A stretch of DNA of 7,036 nucleotides from RGIG8700 sp045535635. Its GTDB lineage: Bacteria > Bacillota > Clostridia > RGIG6154. A model generated the notes under the pieces. It saw only the letters and a program-made list of their open reading frames with translations. It had not been told where the DNA came from and did not search any database. Shown here one piece after another: positions 1-6,004 of this stretch (the stretch's first letter is position 1; every line of letters starts with the position of its first letter). The DNA is taken from the NCBI GenBank assembly GCA_045535635.1, contig JAZSLZ010000028.1, positions 1-7,036 of the forward strand, in the 5' to 3' direction. The translations under genes were made by a program, and so were the position numbers.

Positions 1-1382
1 TAGATAGAAACAACTTCATCATTATCTGCAACTTCATCAACAACTGCATCTCTTGTTTTGAAGAATTTTTCTGCAACCTGTGGGAAAAGTGCATAGCTTA
101 ATACATCTTCTTCGCATTTTGCAATATCTTTAGTTGCTTCTCTGTATTTTTCAAGCTCAGGTTCAAGTAAATCAGCAGGTCTTACTGTAATAGGAGCTTC
201 ATCACCGATAGCTTTCTTTCTTACTTCTTCATTAACTTCAGCAGGAAGCTGACCGTACTCACCTTTGAGAAGACCTTTAGATTCTTTTGTTATCATTTTA
301 TATCTTTCACCTGAAAGAATATTTAATACTGCCTGTGTACCAACAATCTGGCTTGTTGGTGTTACAAGTGGCGGATAACCAAAGTCTTTTCTAACTCTTG
401 GAACTTCTGCTAACACTTCATAGTATTTATCTTCTGCATTAGCCTGTTTAAGCTGTGAAATAAGGTTTGAAAGCATACCGCCGGGAACCTGATATAAAAG
501 TGTGTTTGAGTCAACATTTAAAACTTTAGGATCAAGTGTGCCGTCTGCTTTAAGCTTTGTTGCTACTTTTCTGAAATGAGCAGCAGCATCGCTTAATTTT
601 TCAAGGTCAAGACCTGAATCTCTTTCAGTCCCTTTAAGAGTTGCAACCAAGCTTTCTGTTGCAGGGTTACTTGTACCGTTAGCCATTGGTGAAAGTGCAC
701 AGTCAACAATATCAACACCCGCCTGAATAGCCATAAGATTAGTCATATCGCCAATACCTGCAGTATTGTGAGTATGAAGATGGATTGGAACTGAAACATT
801 TTCTTTAAGTTTTTTTACAAGACTATAAGCATCATAAGGAAGCAAAAGATTAGCCATATCTTTAATACAGATGGTATCTGCACCCATTTTTTCAAGCTGC
901 ATAGCAAGTTTCACAAAATAATCCTGATTATGAACAGGGCTAACTGTGTAGCTGATAGCAGCTTCACACATTCCGCCGTATTCTTTAACAAATTTAATAG
1001 CAGCTTCAAGGTTTCGTGGATCGTTAAGAGCATCAAATATTCTTACAACATCAATGCCGTTTTCAATAGATTTTTTACAGAATGCTTCAACTACGTCATC
1101 TGCATAGTGCTTATAACCTAAAATATTCTGACCTCTGAACAACATCTGAAGCTTTGTGTTAGGAAGATGTGCTTTTAAAGTTCTGAGTCTTTCCCATGGA
1201 TCTTCGTTTAAGAATCTCATACAAGAATCGAAAGTTGCACCGCCCCAACATTCAAGAGACCAATAACCAACTTCATCAAGAGCTTTAAGACCAGGAATCA
1301 TATCTTCAATTCTCATTCTTGTAGCCGCCTGAGACTGATGAGCATCACGAAGAATTGTATCTGTAATAAATACCTTATTCAT
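1..1382 (-). CDS. oadA: Oxaloacetate decarboxylase alpha subunit (carboxyltransferase), partial at 3' end
   Basis: The reading frame is open from an ATG at 1382 to the left window edge (460 codons seen, no stop). It encodes the PYC/OADA carboxyltransferase, which transfers CO2 from oxaloacetate to a biotinylated carrier in the cytoplasm. The N-terminus reads ITDTILRDAHQS, with metal ligand D13 at the spacing expected from Klebsiella OadA D17. FRGQNILGY is at 82-90, and IKDMANLL carries K174, the lysine expected to be carbamylated. HLHTHNTAG contains H203 and H205, matching Klebsiella H207 and H209. All metal-centre residues are therefore present. The ribosome site GGAGG (1391-1395) abuts the stop codon of the beta-subunit gene, so the two are probably translationally coupled. 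The visible end follows the usual carboxyltransferase C-terminus (YALFPQVAEKFF), and no biotin domain is seen. Pyruvate carboxylase subunit B is the alternative name, but the Na+-pump neighbours favour the decarboxylase. Confidence 0.93.
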   Translation of the reverse strand, partial: MNKVFITDTILRDAHQSQAATRMRIEDMIPGLKALDEVGYWSLECWGGATFDSCMRFLNEDPWERLRTLKAHLPNTKLQMLFRGQNILGYKHYADDVVEAFCKKSIENGIDVVRIFDALNDPRNLEAAIKFVKEYGGMCEAAISYTVSPVHNQDYFVKLAMQLEKMGADTICIKDMANLLLPYDAYSLVKKLKENVSVPIHLHTHNTAGIGDMTNLMAIQAGVDIVDCALSPMANGTSNPATESLVATLKGTERDSGLDLEKLSDAAAHFRKVATKLKADGTLDPKVLNVDSNTLLYQVPGGMLSNLISQLKQANAEDKYYEVLAEVPRVRKDFGYPPLVTPTSQIVGTQAVLNILSGERYKMITKESKGLLKGEYGQLPAEVNEEVRKKAIGDEAPITVRPADLLEPELEKYREATKDIAKCEEDVLSYALFPQVAEKFFKTRDAVVDEVADNDEVVSI

Positions 1383-1395
1383 TTAATTATCCTCC

Positions 1396-3015
1396 TTAAC
1401 CGAATAATGCGATTAAAACACCCGCTGCAATTGCAGAGCCGATAACACCTGCAACGTTTGGTCCCATAGCGTGCATAAGAAGGAAGTTCTTTGGATTTTC
1501 CTTCTGACCAACAACCTGTGAAACTCTGGCAGCCATTGGAACGGCAGACACACCTGCAGAACCAATTAATGGGTTAATCTTGTTCTTTAAGAACAAGTTC
1601 ATAAATTTAGCAAGAAGTACACCACCTGCAGTACCAAAACCGAATGCTACTATACCCATTGCAATAATTGCAAGAGTTCTTCCCTGAAGGAATGTTTCAG
1701 CAGTTGCGGTTGCACCAACAGAAACACCAAGGAAAATTGTAACAATGTTCATAAGCTCGTTCTGAACTGTCTTTGAAAGTCTTTCTGCTACGCCTGATTC
1801 TTTAAGAAGGTTACCAAGCATAAGACATCCAACAAGTGGAGCTGCTGATGGAACTAAAAGTGCAACGAAGATTGCAACAACAATTGGGAAAATAATCTTT
1901 TCTGTTTTAGAAACAGGACGAAGTTCCTTCATAACAATCATACGTTCTTTTTTAGTTGTAAGCAATTTCATAATTGGAGGTTGAATTACAGGAACAAGAG
2001 CCATATATGAATATGCCGCAACTGCAATAGGTCCTAAAAGTTCAGGAGCAAGTTTTGATGTTACAAAAATTGCTGTAGGACCGTCAGCACCACCGATAAT
2101 ACCGATAGAACTTGCCTGTTCAGGGGTAAAAATAGTGGAAGCTGCTACAATGTATGTTAAGAAAATACCAAGCTGTGCAGCTGCACCTAAAATAAGGCTC
2201 TTAGGGTTTGCAATCAACGGACCAAAGTCTGTCATAGCACCAACTCCGATGAAAATAAGACATGGATAAATACCAAGCTTAACACCAAGGTAGAGATAGT
2301 CAACAAGACCAGGTGTAATAGCATTTGATGCATCAAATAAATTCCAGTGAGCATGTCCACCTGCCCAAAGCTCTTCGTGGAACACTTCTGCACCAGGAAG
2401 GTTTGTTAAAAGCATACCAAACGCAATTGGTAAAAGAAGTAATGGTTCAAATTTCTTAACAATTGCAAGATAGAAAAGGACACATGCAATAAGTATCATT
2501 ATTAAACATTTCCAGTTTGATACAAGCATTACAAATCCTGTCTGTTTCAAGAAATTCAAAACTGATTCCATAGCGGTAGGTACTTCTGCTGTAAGAACAT
2601 CTTCAACAACAAGCTTTTGAATATCTTCTTGTGTAAATGTATCACCTGCTGTGATAGTGCCTTCTTTAAGTATATATAAAACTTCACATTTTAAATTTTT
2701 CAAATCTTTTTCAGAAGCAGATACAGGGAAATTAACAGTAACTTCTTTACCTGCATCAATAGCACCTGTAGCAGCAGTCTCACCTGATGAGAAAATCACT
2801 TCACTTCCTGCAGCTTCAAGGGTAACCATACTGTCTGTAATATTATTTTGTGATACGTTGGCAATAACCAATGAAATCACACCGTTTTCTTTAATATATT
2901 CTGCACTCTTAACTGCAACTGCACTAACATCATCAGCAGGAGCTGCAAATGAAACTGTTAAATTGCACAATAGCACAAAAGCAACTAAAAGAACAGAAAA
3001 AATTCTCTTTTTCAT
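1396..3015 (-). CDS. oadB: Na+-translocating oxaloacetate decarboxylase beta subunit with extra N-terminal extracytoplasmic domain
   Basis: This 539-residue membrane protein decarboxylates carboxybiotin and couples this to Na+ export. The core begins near M149 (MESVLNFLKQTG), followed by a first membrane helix at about 164-186 and KKFEPLLLLPIAFG at 187-200. Residues known to be important in Klebsiella OadB all fit with a constant offset of 108: D311 in GGADGPTAIF (D203), Y337 (Y229), N481 (N373), G485 (G377), S490 (S382) and R497 (R389). The pump should therefore be functional. The oddity is the start: residues 1-25 form a signal peptide (MKKRIF, then a hydrophobic run, then VSFAAPA), followed by about 120 beta-rich residues absent from the classic protein. 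The start at 3015 is supported by AGAGGT about 10 bases upstream; the internal ATG at 2571 has no ribosome site. The gap to the biotin carrier gene upstream is 18 bases, and to oadA downstream 13 bases. Confidence 0.93.
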   Translation of the reverse strand: MKKRIFSVLLVAFVLLCNLTVSFAAPADDVSAVAVKSAEYIKENGVISLVIANVSQNNITDSMVTLEAAGSEVIFSSGETAATGAIDAGKEVTVNFPVSASEKDLKNLKCEVLYILKEGTITAGDTFTQEDIQKLVVEDVLTAEVPTAMESVLNFLKQTGFVMLVSNWKCLIMILIACVLFYLAIVKKFEPLLLLPIAFGMLLTNLPGAEVFHEELWAGGHAHWNLFDASNAITPGLVDYLYLGVKLGIYPCLIFIGVGAMTDFGPLIANPKSLILGAAAQLGIFLTYIVAASTIFTPEQASSIGIIGGADGPTAIFVTSKLAPELLGPIAVAAYSYMALVPVIQPPIMKLLTTKKERMIVMKELRPVSKTEKIIFPIVVAIFVALLVPSAAPLVGCLMLGNLLKESGVAERLSKTVQNELMNIVTIFLGVSVGATATAETFLQGRTLAIIAMGIVAFGFGTAGGVLLAKFMNLFLKNKINPLIGSAGVSAVPMAARVSQVVGQKENPKNFLLMHAMGPNVAGVIGSAIAAGVLIALFG

Positions 3016-3033
3016 ATCTATTACCTCTTATGA

Positions 3034-3375
3034 TTATTTAATTGTGCAAAGAAGTGCACCTGTTTCAACTGACTGACCTTTTGTTACTGCAACAGATGTA
3101 ACTGTGCCGTCGCAACCTGCCATAATTTCGTTTTCCATTTTCATAGCTTCTAAAATCATAAGAACCTGACCTTTTTTAACAGTATCACCATTGTTAACAT
3201 TTACAGCAAGGATTGTTCCAGGCATTGGACTTTCAATTTTTTCACCTTCACCTGCCTGAGCTGGTGCTGCAGGAGAAGATACAGGAGCAGGAGCTGCTTT
3301 AGCTTCTGTTTCACTCATAAGTTCGATTTCTACTTCGTACATTGTACCATTTACATTAACTTTATACTTTTTCAT
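3034..3375 (-). CDS. Biotin carboxyl carrier protein of the decarboxylase
   Basis: This is a 113-residue free-standing biotinyl carrier that shuttles CO2 between the alpha subunit and the membrane beta subunit. Residues 1-20 form a short beta-rich start (MKKYKVNVNGTMYEVEIEL). Residues 26-43 are a flexible Ala/Pro-rich linker. Residues 46-113 are a complete biotinyl domain with the ESPMPGTIL turn at 48-56 and the biotinylation motif EAMKMEN, the modified lysine being K79. The closing hairpin KGQSVETGALLCTIK is intact. The ribosome site AGAGGT lies 8 bases before the ATG, and the gene starts 16 bases after the gamma-subunit stop. Families that use this layout call it the biotin subunit (gcdC/mmdC-like). 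Position inside the operon ties it to the oxaloacetate decarboxylase rather than to acetyl-CoA carboxylase. Confidence 0.93.
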   Translation of the reverse strand: MKKYKVNVNGTMYEVEIELMSETEAKAAPAPVSSPAAPAQAGEGEKIESPMPGTILAVNVNNGDTVKKGQVLMILEAMKMENEIMAGCDGTVTSVAVTKGQSVETGALLCTIK

Positions 3376-3391
3376 TTTTATTACCTCTTTC

Positions 3392-3664
3392 TCAACCTAT
3401 TTTTTTAAATGATAAAACTCTTATATTTTTTGCATCAGCACCCGTTTCATGTGCGATAACTGCACAAACCGCAGCAACAATTTCCTGTTTATTTGATATT
3501 GGTGACTGAGATGCACTTACGGCAGGAGCACTTACTTTATCAGCAGTAGATTTTTTAGTGACTGATTTAATGATGAAGCTCATAAGCATACAGATAAAAA
3601 CAATACAGATAAGACCTACAAATACTGTTCCTATACCCATAATACATACGAATACATGTGACAT
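3392..3664 (-). CDS. oadG: Na+-pump decarboxylase gamma subunit
   Basis: This 90-residue single-span membrane protein fits the OadG family, the small subunit that holds alpha and beta together and assists assembly of the pump. One membrane helix covers about residues 6-33 and starts with MGIGTVFVGL, typical of the family. It is followed by the basic cytoplasmic flank KSVTKK, a Ser/Ala/Pro-rich linker (43-57), and a conserved-looking tail EIVAAVCAVIAHETGADAKNIRVLSFKKIG resembling the family's closing block. In that tail the helix ends in a hydrophobic strand and two lysines. It is the first gene of the operon. A strong purine-rich ribosome site (AAAGGGGGAC) precedes the ATG at 3664. The identity is secure from context plus layout; sequence conservation in this family is generally weak. 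Confidence 0.85.
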   Translation of the reverse strand: MSHVFVCIMGIGTVFVGLICIVFICMLMSFIIKSVTKKSTADKVSAPAVSASQSPISNKQEIVAAVCAVIAHETGADAKNIRVLSFKKIG

Positions 3665-3724
3665 TTTCTTGTCCCCCTTTCAATGATTTGAAAAATTATA
3701 TGTAATCCGACTTTTCCAGAGTTT

Positions 3725-3753
3725 ATTATATCAAATTCAAATTAAAAAATCAA
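3725..3753 (-). promoter_or_regulatory. Predicted sigma-A promoter of the decarboxylase operon
   Basis: Read on the minus strand, a -35 box TTGATT (3753-3748), a 17-base spacer and a perfect -10 box TATAAT (3730-3725) lie upstream of oadG. Transcription would start near 3718, giving a leader of about 54 bases. A second TATAAT (3700-3695) has no acceptable -35 and is less likely to be used. No riboswitch-like fold was recognised in the leader. Confidence 0.65.
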
Positions 3754-3781
3754 TAGTATATGTTATTTTCATCTTTAATTA

Positions 3782-3810
3782 TAGACAAATATAATTCACT
3801 GTGTTAAAAT
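3782..3810 (+). promoter_or_regulatory. Predicted sigma-A promoter of the MATE transporter gene
   Basis: A -35 box TAGACA (3782-3787, five of six consensus bases), a 17-base spacer and a -10 box TAAAAT (3805-3810, five of six) point right. The expected start near 3817 leaves about 29 bases before the ATG at 3846. This promoter and that of the decarboxylase operon diverge, with only 28 bases between their -35 boxes, so one bound regulator could affect both. Confidence 0.6.
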
Positions 3811-3830
3811 ACATAAAGTGTACTATAGTT

Positions 3831-3837
3831 AAAGGAG
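3831..3837 (+). promoter_or_regulatory. Ribosome binding site that fixes the MATE start at 3846
   Basis: AAAGGAG sits 8 bases before ATG 3846. The frame is open further upstream to a GTG at 3801, but that codon lies at or before the predicted -10 box and has no ribosome site. Translation from 3846 is therefore preferred. Confidence 0.8.
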
Positions 3838-3845
3838 TATTCAAT

Positions 3846-5177
3846 ATGAAAGAAAACAAAATGGGAACTATGCCCGTAAACAAGCTACTTATAACAATGG
3901 CATTTCCTATTGTTATTTCAATGCTTATACAGGCACTTTATAACGTTGTTGACAGTATATTTGTTGCCAAAATTAATGAAGACGCACTAACCGCACTTTC
4001 TTTGGCATTTCCAATGCAGAATTTAATCATAGCCGCTGCAACAGGAACAGGCGTTGGTATAAATGCACTATTGTCAAAAAAGCTTGGTGAGAAAGACTTC
4101 CCTTATGCAAACAAGGTTGCATGTAACGGTATAGTTATTGAGCTTTGTGCTTTCCTTGTGTTTTTCATAATCGGTATTTTTGCAGTTCCCACCTTTATCA
4201 ATTCACAGACTGACATTCCAAGCATAGCTGAATACGGAATAGTATATCTGAGAATTTGCTGTATTTTTTCATTTGGAGTATTTTTACAAATAACTTTTGA
4301 AAGACTCCTTCAGGCTACAGGAAAAACTATATATTCTATGATAACACAAATGACAGGTGCAATTGTTAATATAATTTTAGACCCGATCCTCATCTTTGGT
4401 TTTTCAATGGGCGTAAAAGGTGCAGCAATTGCCACTATTCTTGGACAGTTTGTAAGTGCAACCATTGGATTTATTCTTAATAAAAAGAGAAACACAGAAA
4501 TCAAACTCTCCATTAGAGATTGCAAATTATCATCAAATATATGTTCTAAAATTCTTGCAGTAGGCATTCCTTCAATTATTATGGCATCAATAGGCTCAGT
4601 TATGACATTTTCAATGAATAAAATTCTTATGGTTTTATCCTCTACCGCAGTTGCAGTTTTTGGAATATATTTTAAATTGCAAAGCTTAATTCTAATGCCC
4701 ATATTTGGTCTAAATAACGGTATGGTTCCAATCATCGCTTACAACTATGGTGCACGAAAGAAAGAAAGACTTATAAAAACAATTAAACTATCTGTTATGT
4801 ACGCACTTATAATTATGTTCTTTGGTCTTGCGGCAATGCAGATTTTCCCAAAGCAACTACTTTATATGTTTGATGCCTCTGAAAATATGATAGAAATTGG
4901 TATAGTTTCATTAAGAACCATAAGCCTAAGCTTTATTTTTGCAGGTTTTTGCATAATTGCAACATCTGTATTTCAGGCCTTTGGTAACGGATTATGCAGT
5001 ATGTTCATTTCAATTGCAAGACAACTTTTGGTTCTTGTTCCTGTAGCATATCTTTTTTCACTTACATCAAATGTAAATCTTGTTTGGTTTGCTTTCCCAA
5101 TTGCAGAAATAGCAAGTATGATACTTTGTTGCGTATACCTGATAAAAATCTATAAAAACATCATAAGAGATTTGTAA
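3846..5177 (+). CDS. MATE-family multidrug/cation efflux transporter
   Basis: This 443-residue integral membrane protein of the MATE family exports cationic drugs, dyes or metabolites in exchange for Na+ or H+. It has about 12 hydrophobic segments in two halves and the normal family length. Family signatures seen are the first helix with QALYNVVDSIFV (29-40), GTGVGINALLSKKLGEKD (67-84), and RLLQATG (153-159) followed by IVNIILDPILIFG (173-185). The second half carries the paired motif GLNNGMVPIIAYNYGARKKER (288-308). It ends with a lysine-bearing tail at the terminator. It most resembles the MepA/DinF-like clostridial branch; the substrate cannot be read from sequence. It is a single-gene transcription unit divergent from the Na+-pump operon. 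A Na+ gradient made by that pump could power it, but this is only an inference. No truncation or frameshift was seen. Confidence 0.92.
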   Translation: MKENKMGTMPVNKLLITMAFPIVISMLIQALYNVVDSIFVAKINEDALTALSLAFPMQNLIIAAATGTGVGINALLSKKLGEKDFPYANKVACNGIVIELCAFLVFFIIGIFAVPTFINSQTDIPSIAEYGIVYLRICCIFSFGVFLQITFERLLQATGKTIYSMITQMTGAIVNIILDPILIFGFSMGVKGAAIATILGQFVSATIGFILNKKRNTEIKLSIRDCKLSSNICSKILAVGIPSIIMASIGSVMTFSMNKILMVLSSTAVAVFGIYFKLQSLILMPIFGLNNGMVPIIAYNYGARKKERLIKTIKLSVMYALIIMFFGLAAMQIFPKQLLYMFDASENMIEIGIVSLRTISLSFIFAGFCIIATSVFQAFGNGLCSMFISIARQLLVLVPVAYLFSLTSNVNLVWFAFPIAEIASMILCCVYLIKIYKNIIRDL

Positions 5178-5181
5178 TTAA

Positions 5182-5208
5182 AAATCCATCCGTATATCGG
5201 ATGGATTT
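5182..5208 (+). terminator. Strong hairpin terminator, probably bidirectional
   Basis: An 11-bp perfect stem (AAATCCATCCG / CGGATGGATTT) with a 5-base loop TATAT starts 4 bases after the MATE stop codon and is followed by CTTTA. On the minus strand the same stem is followed by a T-run (from the AAAAA at 5180-5184), so it can also stop transcripts coming from the barstar genes at 5225-5765. It is the only separator of these convergent units. Confidence 0.85.
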
Positions 5209-5224
5209 CTTTATCATCAATTAT

Positions 5225-5507
5225 TTATTTGTATATAAACCTTATTGTTTCATTGTGCTTTTTAAACCACGCTTCTGCATCTGTAAAAGTTTTTACATAT
5301 TTGCCATTCGGCTAAAAGATTGACAGGTATATTTTCCATACCTGTAACTGTAATTTCAGCCAGAGTGCTAAAATATCCTGTAAGCAAGTCTAGGACAGCA
5401 TCAGGATTTTGTCCGCACCAATCAGGTAAATTTAACCCTTTGATAATCTCATTATAAAAATCATAGTAAGTATTAACTTTTTCAAAATTTACTCTATATT
5501 TATTCAT
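5225..5507 (-). pseudogene. Barstar-family ribonuclease inhibitor, frameshifted near the C-terminus
   Basis: Barstar proteins are about 90-residue cytoplasmic inhibitors that plug the active site of barnase-type ribonucleases. From ATG 5507 the frame gives 70 residues with a full barstar core: strand KYRVNFEKV, helix YDFYNEIIKGL, then LPDWCGQNPDAVLDLLTGYF. D36 and D40 there match barstar D35 and D39, the key barnase-contact acids. After codon ATA (5298-5300) the uninterrupted frame ends in a non-family tail and stops at 5262. One base further (skipping 5297) another frame reads VKTFTDAEAWFKKHNETIRF and stops at 5225. That is the normal barstar last helix and strand, and it parallels IKKVFQDSEAWCKSIGKDIS in the copy at 5511-5765. 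The gene has therefore lost two bases or gained one near 5297. It begins 3 bases after the stop of its paralog, so the pair was co-transcribed. Confidence 0.8.
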
Positions 5508-5510
5508 TTT

Positions 5511-5765
5511 TTACTCATATATATATGATATATCCTTACCTATACTTTTACACCACGCTTCGCTGTCCTGAAAAACTTTTTTAATTAAGATAAACTCACT
5601 TCTTAACACTTCAGGTAATAATGAAGTTCCTTTAATAATAATTTTACATTGTTCTTCAAAATATCCTGCAAGTAAATCTCTTATTGCATCAGGACTGTCT
5701 CCACACCAATTTGGGAAACCAAAAGATGAGATTATCTCTTTATAAAACTCGTCGTGCATCTGCAC
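5511..5765 (-). CDS. Barstar-family ribonuclease inhibitor, upstream copy, start uncertain
   Basis: Counted from GTG 5765 this is an 84-residue barstar-like protein. It shows EFYKEIISSF, FPNWCGDSPDAIRDLLAGYF and the final IKKVFQDSEAWCKSIGKDISYIYE. D26 and D30 match barnase-contact acids D35 and D39 of Bacillus barstar. Its middle is clearly similar to the adjacent paralog (WCG, PDA, DLL, GYF shared). The family's first beta strand is also present but upstream of the GTG: the same frame reads TIIIDFKDV just before it, aligning with YRVNFEKV in the paralog. The only nearby ATG (5793-5791, with a weak GAGG 9 bases before it) is one base out of frame. Either translation starts at GTG 5765 and lacks the strand, or at a non-standard ATT, or a single-base lesion at 5790 has broken the start. 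No matching ribonuclease toxin is in the window. Confidence 0.72.
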   Translation of the reverse strand: MQMHDEFYKEIISSFGFPNWCGDSPDAIRDLLAGYFEEQCKIIIKGTSLLPEVLRSEFILIKKVFQDSEAWCKSIGKDISYIYE

Positions 5766-5779
5766 ATCTTTAAAATCAA

Positions 5780-5902
5780 TTATAATAGTACATATAGAAT
5801 AGCCTCGGAATTGGGAATGCCAAAATATTCAGCAACGCTTAATGCCAGTTCAAAACTGATGGCACTATCATTCTCACTTACACATAACGATAGATTTTCC
5901 CC
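5780..5902 (-). pseudogene. Possible HipA-family kinase C-terminal fragment
   Basis: On the minus strand, 40 codons run from just after a TGA (5905-5903) to a TAA (5782-5780). They include NLSLCVSENDSAISF and ELALSVAEYFGIPNSEA. This resembles the part near the C-terminus of HipA-family Ser/Thr kinases of toxin-antitoxin systems, where an L-S-L...SE.D..IS block is followed by a helix of the form .LA...AEYFG. No start codon with a ribosome site, catalytic loop or other HipA motif is present, so it would be a remnant truncated at both ends. Its end overlaps the start region of the upstream barstar copy. The match is from memory of family patterns and could be coincidental. Confidence 0.42.
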
Positions 5903-5930
5903 TCAATTGTAAACTGAAATGCAATATACT

Positions 5931-5954
5931 AAAATCAAGCGAAGTCTTGATTTT
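5931..5954. repeat. Perfect 9-bp inverted repeat over the HTH promoter (operator or relic terminator)
   Basis: AAAATCAAG and CTTGATTTT flank a 6-base loop CGAAGT. The right arm contains the -35 box (TTGATT) of the promoter at 5947-5975. Because the following gene encodes a small HTH protein, an autoregulatory operator is plausible. Followed by three more T residues, it also looks like an intrinsic terminator, but no plus-strand gene ends here. Confidence 0.6.
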
Positions 5955-5975
5955 TTTGTCGAATAGGTGTATAAT
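5947..5975 (+). promoter_or_regulatory. Predicted sigma-A promoter of the HTH/metallo-hydrolase operon
   Basis: The -35 box TTGATT (5947-5952), a 17-base spacer and a perfect -10 box TATAAT (5970-5975) predict a start near 5982, about 23 bases before ATG 6005. The layout has the same boxes and spacing as the decarboxylase promoter. The -35 lies inside the inverted repeat at 5931-5954. Confidence 0.7.
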
Positions 5976-6004
5976 TAATACATAAATTTTCGGAGGCTTA
6001 TGCT

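Larger units (their letters stand above)
5766..6004. other. Gene-poor junction between barstar block and HTH operon
   Basis: This stretch has no intact gene. It contains the out-of-frame first strand of the upstream barstar (5766-5793), the possible HipA fragment, the inverted repeat and the HTH promoter, and the ribosome site at 5992-5996. A 32-codon plus-strand frame from ATG 5818 overlaps the HipA-like frame and shows no ribosome site or recognisable motif, so it is not called. No promoter for the barstar genes was recognised here. Confidence 0.6.

Noticed and set aside
930..1121. 63-codon plus-strand frame
   Set aside because: It is antisense to the well-supported oadA gene and shows no domain or ribosome site.
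2651..3076. 141-codon plus-strand frame
   Set aside because: It is antisense to the oadB N-terminal region and the end of the biotin carrier. Its length comes from the low-complexity codon pattern of the other strand. I also considered whether the odd oadB N-terminus was itself spurious, but the minus-strand frame has a ribosome site and a signal peptide.
3695..3723. Second TATAAT for the decarboxylase operon
   Set aside because: The matching -35 position reads AACTCT on the minus strand, a poor fit; the upstream promoter is much better.
3801..3845. Longer MATE start at GTG 3801 (15 extra residues)
   Set aside because: The codon lies before or within the predicted -10 box, has no ribosome site, and ATG 3846 has a clear AAAGGAG at proper spacing.
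4310..4735. 141-codon minus-strand frame inside the MATE gene
   Set aside because: It is antisense to membrane helices of a clear MATE protein and has no family features.
5262..5297. The tail after residue 70 of the downstream barstar in its uninterrupted frame as a genuine C-terminus
   Set aside because: It does not resemble barstar, whereas the alternative frame restores the conserved last helix and strand.
5818..5916. 32-codon plus-strand frame starting MPKYSATL
   Set aside because: No ribosome site or motif, and it overlaps the HipA-like minus-strand frame, which explains its composition.
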